From Chrysaora quinquecirrha (taxonomy: Eukaryota; Cnidaria; Scyphozoa; Semaeostomeae; Pelagiidae): a stretch of DNA of 64,000 nt. The first letter of the stretch is position 1; every line of letters starts with the position of its first letter. The DNA is taken from positions 750,124-814,123 of the forward strand of contig JACTAT010000321.1 of the NCBI GenBank assembly GCA_014526335.1. The letters are read 5' to 3'. The notes under the pieces were generated by a model, which worked only from the letters and a program-made list of their open reading frames with translations, searched no databases and was not told where the DNA came from. The position numbers and the translations under genes are program-made. Positions 57,389-64,000 of this stretch are shown in pieces.

Positions 57389-57759
57389 ATGCATTTTGGG
57401 CATATGCGGTACTTTAATCCATTACATATCCATGACAACATCACTTGCATTTTTCCCTTGGAGACTGCTTTCATGCTCACTGTTTCCCTCGTAAATCTTG
57501 ACAGCTATGAAAATTTTGAATTGTCAAATGATTCGGCTCTAGAGCTGTCATTTCGAATACTTTGCCAATCTTCCTCTTTGATTGACTCCATTTTATCAGA
57601 ATCCTCCTCTGCCAATACATCTAGCATGTTTTGTTCAGCCATATCTCCAAAAAGATCACACATTAACATATAGATGTTATTTGCATGGGAATTTCTCCAG
57701 AGTTCAATGCAGTTTGTGATATCATCTAAGTTAAACAAATGATCACAATGATCTAGCAC
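57389..57759 (-). pseudogene. Unit D unknown ORF downstream of PolB
   Basis: Here the run near 57,651 has five A, and the frame 57,505-57,759 is open: LDHCDHLFNLDDITNCIELW, NIYMLMCDLFGDMAEQ, then an acidic LAEEDSDKMESIKEEDW tail. The pattern of H-C-x-H, an E-L/I-W-R block and L-x-x-x-FGD is one I associate, weakly, with C-terminal parts of helicase-like ORFs in invertebrate genomes. The short frame further on ends in NGLKYRICPKC. Confidence 0.35.
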
Positions 57760-57985
57760 CTGTTTTATTTGCTATGGACCAAACTCCATCAAAATTGTAC
57801 AATTGCCAGCAGGTATAAATTGACTGGTGTGAGTAGGCAATAAGGATGCTTGGTATCAACTTTTGTTTCAGCACCCTTCTCTTTGAATCTGAAACAACAC
57901 GCCTAATTTTCCAGGCGTTCTTTTGCCGAATTTTGCTGAAGGAGTTATGAAATACTCTTGGTTTAATTTATCATAGTTTTAATTA

Positions 57986-59097
57986 TCATATAACATTTTG
58001 CATATATTCTCCAATATCACCAAAAGAGACAGTAGCATTTTTAAATATCGGCGTAAACTCTTCAAAAGTTTTTTTTAAATTGTCTGGAGTATGAATATTG
58101 ACTTCTAGCGCTCTGAATACTCTTTCATTACGAATGTCATTCAGCAATTCTTCTAAAGTTGACGAAGGCTTATCACTATTATACATTTTATTTTGTCTTG
58201 TGAATAAGCGTATTTCTGCTCCAGCTTCACTCTTTACCAATTGTCTCCATTGACATTCTTTCATGCGAATTACAGTATATTTTCTATTTTCTAAAAATTT
58301 ATCTCTTGCTTTATCCATCTGTCGTATTTCTGCAGCTGTGAAAAGTCTTTCATGTTTGTCTTTACGTTGAGCAAAGCCTGAGATCTTTTTATTGAGATCG
58401 TTTAAACAATCTTCACAAGCATGAAAATAACATCTGTCAAACTCATAAACTGTTCTATTTAGTTCATCAACAGCATCGACATATATATGATTTATATCTG
58501 GAAAGTTTTGAAAGAACTCTTGTTTCTCTGTTATAGAAATGCGAAATAGATACTGACGTTTGAAATATAATTTTGAATCGTCATCTTGATTAAGAGAAAT
58601 TTATTCGATCCAATCTAGATATTCATCTGCAATTCTGCTCTTGCATGCGGCTAAAAAAAGTAGAAAAATAAGCAATTTGGAGATATATAAAATATAATAG
58701 TATTTCATTTCTTTCAAAAAAATTCTATTACCTTTAGGAGCTTCTTCTCGATATAGTTTATTTGATTCAGGATTTTGTAGTTTCCAAATAGTTGCTTTTC
58801 CTGTCGAGACAATCTAGATAAAGAGCAGCGCAATCATGCCCTTCTATTAAACCTTCAGCATGTTGATCAAATATAATTGACGGTCCTCCAACTATGTGCT
58901 TCTTATAAAAATCCATAGCCCATTTATCTTCGACATACATAAGCTTAGCCAGCTTATTCGATTTGTACATGATTTTATTCGCAAGTGAAGATAGACTTAT
59001 TCCATCTAAAGTCAAATCAATATCATATTGATGAAATTCTTTTGAATAAACTTTAATTGCATCTTTAAAAGGAATGACATCTCTGCAATTGTACCAT
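57986..59097 (-). pseudogene. Unit D PolB fragment, 5' end deleted
   Basis: Second exon like B plus a 6-bp in-frame insertion (gagatc, about 58,394) between CEDC and the next block. The first exon is cut at 59,097, just after the codons for WYNCRDVIP, by a deletion that fuses it antiparallel to the capsid gene. Start codon and intergenic promoter are lost. A 2-bp difference near 58,806 changes the break after motif A. Confidence 0.72.
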
Positions 59098-60233
59098 ATT
59101 CTATTATTGTTCGGCAATTCCTGTGCTTGGCCGAAGCCAAAATAATATTCATTTTTGTGTGAAATCAAGCTAGACTTTTTATGATTTGTCAACAAGTCGA
59201 ATTTACATGGAAGTACAGTTGAGATATAACAGAGGACATTCCTGATGCTAAGAAAGATCTGTTTTTACCTCACGACAATGTCTCGCATAGTATGTTTAAG
59301 AATATAAATTACACACAGGAAAATATTCTGGTAGAAACGCAAGAGAGACGGTATCCACATCAGGCTTACAATTACAATTTGATTGTGAGAGGAAAAGATG
59401 CATTGGGTCATGAATTGCAGTTTCGAGATGGTTTTTATTTTGATCCAAATATTAATCCAAACAATACAGCAGCTGACGACATTCTTGATGAGTATTGCAT
59501 TACAAGAACTACTGGTGAGAATCCAAAAAATTACGAATGCGAATACTGGTGCTGTTCTAAGAAATGCCTTATTTAGAGATAATCAAGTGAAGAAATTTTA
59601 CTTCACTCCGATTTTGGCTACTTGGAATAATGGTCAGTTTCGAGATGGAGGAAAGGCTTTTTACTTGCAATTACAGAGAGTGGATAGTGCAATCTCGGTC
59701 ATGTGTCCAGATGCTGAGAAGGGTAAATGGTCTTATGATATCAAAAAGATAGAACTGCATTTGAAAACTTTGATTCCAGCAACAGAAAAGTTAAAAGAGT
59801 ATATTAATCTCTATAATGTCAATCAAGCCACTCAAACATATCAGCTGCAAAGATACAGAGTTATGAATTATTTTCCGCAAGATGAAAAGCTGACCAATAT
59901 CCATATACAATATTTGTATAATGTTCCAGGAGATAAATTTAGTTTGCAAGTTTTTAGCAATCATGAATCTCAAGCTAGCGCTGCAGAATATGTTGATAGA
60001 GAATCAGCATTGAATGGAATCTATGATTTATTTCAAAGATCAAGCAATATGTTTGATGTTTATCAATACTTGACGAAAAATGGGTATGCATTATATCCAT
60101 TTCAATTAACAACCAGATATAAAAAGATGGAAGTAAAGTTGTTGATAGTCGTACTGGCCAAGTTCAGTTGAAATTAAGTTTAAATACAGAATTTACTGAA
60201 AATATATAATAACATGCACTGGCATATTATTAG
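59098..60233 (+). pseudogene. Unit D capsid fragment, 5' end deleted
   Basis: Begins at attctattattgttcgg, so the first ~45 codons are missing. One extra A near 59,530 shifts the frame. After it, 59,537-60,171 stays open through VKKFYFTPILATW, YQLQRYRVMNYFP, FSLQVFSNHESQASA and YALYPFQLTT, the longest capsid stretch in the array. It lacks the same ~100-bp IPDMVIVTFRNR segment as A, so A and D descend from one deleted form. Confidence 0.72.
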
Positions 60234-61310
60234 AGAGCAGATCAAACAGGGTATCCTAAAACCTCTCCTAAAACCAGGAAAAAGCCAGGACAACCCTAAA
60301 ATCAACGACCAATCATATTGTTATCTGTACTAAGAAAATTGCTTACCATCTGCATGATAAGATGTTGGAACCGTTTCAGCACTAAAATCCCAATAGAACA
60401 AGCTGCCTACCAAGCAGGTCGAAAACACAACCGAACAGGTTTTGCAATGAAGATGCTAGCAGAGAAAGCTGTAACATCCAGCAACTACAATATCTACCTT
60501 TACTGCTAGATATGAGCAAGGCCTTCGACACGGTAAGCCGCAGAAAGTTACTAGAAGACCTGCAAGAAATACTTGAACCTGATGAGCTACACATGATGTC
60601 CCTCTTGATAAAAGATGTAAACTTGGGAGTCGTAGTCAGAAAAGAGAAAGGTGAAAACATCAAACAGAAATAGGGATCGCACAGGGTGACTGTCTCGGTG
60701 GAATACTGTTCATCTTCTACCTTGCCAGATCCATGGATAACGAGGACACAACAACAGATCCATCCAGAGAGAACAGCTACTTGAAATAAACCCTTCTTAT
60801 GCTGAGGACATCACATGGGCTTCTACTGCCAAACATCGAATAGATTATATAAAAGAAACCATTCCTGGTAAACTTGAAGAAAGAAACCTACAAATAAATG
60901 AATCAAAACTGAAGAATATAACATCGAGCAAAGGGAAATGAAGCATGGAAAGAATGCAACGTTCTTGGAAGTCTTCTCGGTACAGAGACAGACATCAACA
61001 GAAGAAAGATATTGGCAATCGATGCCTACAAAACGTTCAACAGCATATTCAGCAGCAAGAAAACTCCATCAAGATCAAACTGAGAACTTTCAATGCCTAT
61101 GTAGCAAGTGTGTTTTTGTATAATAGCGAACTGTGGACTTTAACGAAAAACTAGAAAACACCATCAACACCTTCCAACGTAGACATCTAAGAAAGATTCT
61201 TGGAATTAACTAGCAAAGAAATATTACCAACAGGGAGCGCTATGCCAGAACGAAATGTGAACCATGGAGTGAAATGATAAGAGAAAGGCAACTAACATGG
61301 CTAGGACATC
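60234..61310 (+). pseudogene. Unit E LINE RT fragment, truncated
   Basis: B/C-type sequence (cccaatagaac, VVRKEKGEN). The junction with D has an extra ag (attagagagcagatc). Further 1-nt losses occur near 60,441, 60,499, 60,664 and 60,783. It is cut at 61,310 (ctaggacatc), before the end of the ORF, by a deletion into the spacer. Confidence 0.85.
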
Positions 61311-61684
61311 GATTTATAGTGAAAAATCGCTGTGGGTGAAATTTTACATTTTCATTTTTCATCTGTTTATCACTATAAAATAACCATGTGAAGACCCAGC
61401 AAAACGTAAATTAAATAGTCCTAAACACCAACAGAACAACACAAATACAACAAAATACCCCTTAGACAAACCCTTAGAAAACTCACGATCTATCGCCGTC
61501 AATCGCAAACACTATCCTTTACTTTCTGTCAATTTCTGTCCATTACTTTCTTTCCTATCCAATTGATGTGCTCATTTCTTTCTCTCCCCTTCCCATCTCT
61601 CACAAGAAAAAAGTGCTCCTCAATAAATGTGCAAGATGAACTGGGTTAGCAGCAGGATATTTTATACATCAAAGTAGACAGTGT
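61311..61684. other. Unit E residual spacer
   Basis: Only the last ~370 bp of the spacer remain, starting gatttatagtgaaaaatcgc. About 1.5 kb present in A-C is gone. No coding content. Confidence 0.5.
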
Positions 61685-62054
61685 TTATGCATTTTGGGCA
61701 TATGGGTACTTTAATCCATTACATATCCATGACAACATCACTTGCATTTTTCCCTTGGAGACTGCTTTCATGCTCACTGTTCTCCCTGGTAAATCTTGAC
61801 AGCTATGAAAATTTTGAATCGTCAAATAATTCGGCTCTAGAGCTGTCATTTCGAATACTTTGCCAATCTTCCTCTTTGATTTCCATATTATCAGAATCCT
61901 CCTCTGCCAATACATCTAGCATGTTTTGTTCAGCCATATCTCCAAAAAGATCACACATTAACATATAGATGTTATTTGCCTGGGAATTTCTCCAGAGTTC
62001 AATGCAGTTTGTGATATCATCTAAGTTAAACAAATGATCACAATGATCTAGCAC
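61685..62054 (-). pseudogene. Unit E unknown ORF downstream of PolB
   Basis: Open from 62,054 to 61,803 as in D (LDHCDHLFNLDDITNCIELW), with N for D and a missing residue in the acidic tail (DSDNMEIKEED). Confidence 0.35.
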
Positions 62055-62279
62055 CTGTTTTATTTGCTATGGACCAAACTCCATCAAAATTGTACAATTG
62101 CCAGCAGGTATAAATTGACTGGTGTGAGTAGGCAATAAGGATGCTTGGTATCAACTTTTGTTTCAGCACCCTTCTCTTTGAATCTGAAACAACACGCCTA
62201 ATTTTCCAGGCGTTCTTTTGCCAATTTTGCTGACGGAGTTATGAAATACTCTTGGTTTAATTTATCATAGTTTTAATTA

Positions 62280-63465
62280 TCATATAACATTTTGCATATA
62301 TTCTCCAATATCACCAAAAGAGACAGTAGCATTTTTAAATATCGGCGTAAACTCTTCAAAAGTTTTTTTTAAATTGTCTGGAGTATGAATATTGACTTCT
62401 AGCGCTCTGAATACTCTTTCATTACGAATGTCATTCAGCAATTCTTCTAAAGTTGACGAAGGCTTATCACTATTATACATTTTATTTTGTCTTGTGAATA
62501 AGCGTATTTCTGCTCCAGCTTCACTCTTTACCAATTGTCTCCATTGACATTCTTTCATGGAATTACAGTATATTTTCTATTTTCTAAGAATTTATCTCTT
62601 GCTTTATCCATCTGTCGTATTTCTGCAGCTGTGAAAAGTCTTTCATGTTTGTCTTTACGTTGAGCAAAGCCTGAGATCTTTTTATTGTTTAAACAATCTT
62701 CACAAGCATGAAAATAACATCCGTCAAACTCATAAACTGTTCTATTTAGTTCATCAACAGCATCGACATATATATGATTTATATCTGGAAAGTTTTGAAA
62801 GAACTCTTGTTTCTCTGTTATAGAAATGCGAAATAGATACTCACGTTTGAAATATAATTTTGAATCGTCATCTTGATTAAGAGAAATTTCTTCTATCCAA
62901 TCTAGATATTCATCTGCAATTCTGCTCTTGCATGCGGCTAAAAAAGTAGAAAAATAAGCAATTTGGAGATATATAAAATATAATAGTATTTCATTTCTTT
63001 TAAAAAATTCTATTACCTTTAGGAGCTTCTTCTCGATATAGTTTATTTGATTCAGAATTTTGTAGTTTCCAAATAGTTGCTTTTCCTGTCAGACAATCTA
63101 GATAAAGAGCAGCGCAATCATGTTCTATTAAACCTTCAGCATGTTGATCAAATATAATTGACGGTCCTCCAACTATGTGCTTCTTATAAAATCCATAGCC
63201 CATTTATCCAATACATAAGCTTAGCCAGCTTATTCGATTTGTACATGATTTTATTCGCAAGTGAAGGTAGACTTATTCCATCTAAAGTCAAATCAATATC
63301 ATATCGATGAAATTCTTTTGAATAAACTTTAATTGCATCTTTAAAAGGAATGACATCTCTGCAATTGTACCATTCAAGATAATGCGCTAATGTTTTCCAG
63401 CCTTCATTTCTCCTTAGATTTTTAGTTTTCATAATTTTCCCTCCAGTCAAAGGTTTTTCTTCCAT
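62280..63465 (-). pseudogene. Unit E PolB fragment
   Basis: The only unit in which the frame reads straight through the break after motif A: CAALYLDCL continues as TGKATIWKLQNSESNKLY because four bases present elsewhere (near 63,090) are absent. Other lesions: three bases fewer giving LIEHDCAA (near 63,122), an altered MYWINGL in place of MYVEDKW (near 63,210), and one base lost near 62,560 (catggaattac). The upstream frame adds MEEKPLTGGK before the usual MKTKNLRR. Confidence 0.73.
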
Positions 63466-63626
63466 TTCAAACGTTTTAAAGATTCTTGTTCCATTTCTTT
63501 TGCTATAGCTAGAATAGTTTTTATCTTTATCTTTTATTTTTGGGTAATAGAATATATATTAGAGATAATTTATATAGATGAGCATTTGATGCATTTATTG
63601 AAGAGTGATTTCTTAAACGATAAACT

Positions 63627-64000
63627 ATGGAATTGCCTGGAGCGATACCTGATCAAATTACTGATATTAGGACATCTGCTCAATATGCGGCTGATGTTGA
63701 GCAGAGATTTGAATATGATCATAAAGAAATATTAGAAAATCTTATCCAGCATTATGGTAATTCTATTATTGTTCCGCAATTCCTGTGCTTGGCCGAAGCC
63801 AAAATAATATTCATTTTTGTGTGAAATCAAGCTAGATTTTTTATGATTTGTCAACAAGTCGAATTTACATGGAAGTACAGTTGAGATATAACAGAGGGAC
63901 ATTCCTGATGCTAAGAAAGATCTGTTTTACCTCACGACAATGTCTCGATAGTATGTTTAAGAATATAAATTACACACAGGAAAATATTCTGGTAGAAACG
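63627..64000 (+). pseudogene. Unit E capsid fragment, cut by window end
   Basis: MELPGAIPDQ start, open to near 63,775 where one base fewer in a C/G run shifts the frame (frame ends 63,824). The first jelly-roll landmarks continue in other frames until the sequence ends. Confidence 0.65.

Larger units (their letters stand above)
32054..64000. repeat. Tandem macrosatellite of ~6.4-kb LINE/Polinton units
   Basis: Units: A 32,054-38,438; B 38,439-44,855; C 44,856-51,090; C' 51,091-54,383; D 54,384-60,233; E 60,234 to beyond the window. Order within a full unit is LINE 3' half (+), spacer, unknown ORF (-), PolB fragment (-), capsid fragment (+). Full units are 6,385 and 6,417 bp; C, C', D and E carry deletions. 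Each boundary joins capsid sequence ending atattatt to LINE sequence starting agagcagatcaaacaggg. Only A is flanked on the left by the rest of the LINE. Confidence 0.92.

Overview
This is an AT-rich animal nuclear window that I cannot place to species. A Rep/HUH-type gene, Penelope-like elements carrying a GIY-YIG domain, Polinton/Maverick genes and many short GT-AG introns together fit a marine invertebrate, and a cnidarian is my best guess (inference). Almost all recognisable coding sequence is transposon- or virus-derived and broken. Host genes show up only as chains of small exons.

Layout. 1-5.4 kb: sparse sequence with a degenerate minisatellite, the 3' end of a LINE, a 416-bp repeat and a tRNA-headed SINE. 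5.4-10.3 kb: an unknown two-exon gene, a C4HC3 finger gene on the minus strand, the second copy of the 416-bp repeat, a decayed Rep-like (HUH plus helicase-region) gene and a coiled-coil gene (each of these two behind a TATA box), and a lone terminal exon. 11.7-24.8 kb: a ruined Polinton-like element with Q/N-rich ORFs, a packaging-ATPase remnant, a hydrophobic/Arg-rich mini-protein, a DDE integrase and an unknown ORF. This element was hit by a head-to-head pair of Penelope-like elements (15.3-19.4 kb). Its integrase is also split by about 2.9 kb of repeats: a 64-bp-unit foldback element, a ~99-bp array and a 65-bp array. 24.6-26.5 kb: a 153-bp satellite that stays in reading frame.

26.6-30.6 kb: a chain of phase-compatible exons of an unrecognised host gene. 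30.65-33.3 kb: a non-LTR retrotransposon with an APE endonuclease and an RT, inserted after the last recognised exon. 32.05 kb to the window end: a tandem macrosatellite of about 6.4-kb units (called here A, B, C, C', D, E). Each full unit holds the 3' half of that LINE, a non-coding spacer, and a divergent pair of truncated Polinton/adintovirus-type genes: a family-B DNA polymerase on the minus strand and a double-jelly-roll major capsid protein on the plus strand. The capsid 3' end is cut by the next unit's LINE fragment. Because only unit A continues leftwards into the intact LINE 5' half, the array grew by tandem duplication after the LINE lay beside the Polinton fragment.

Within the array the units differ by large deletions and by many 1-nt changes in homopolymers. 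These could be decay or uncorrected long-read error, and this question decides how broken the capsid and polymerase genes really are.
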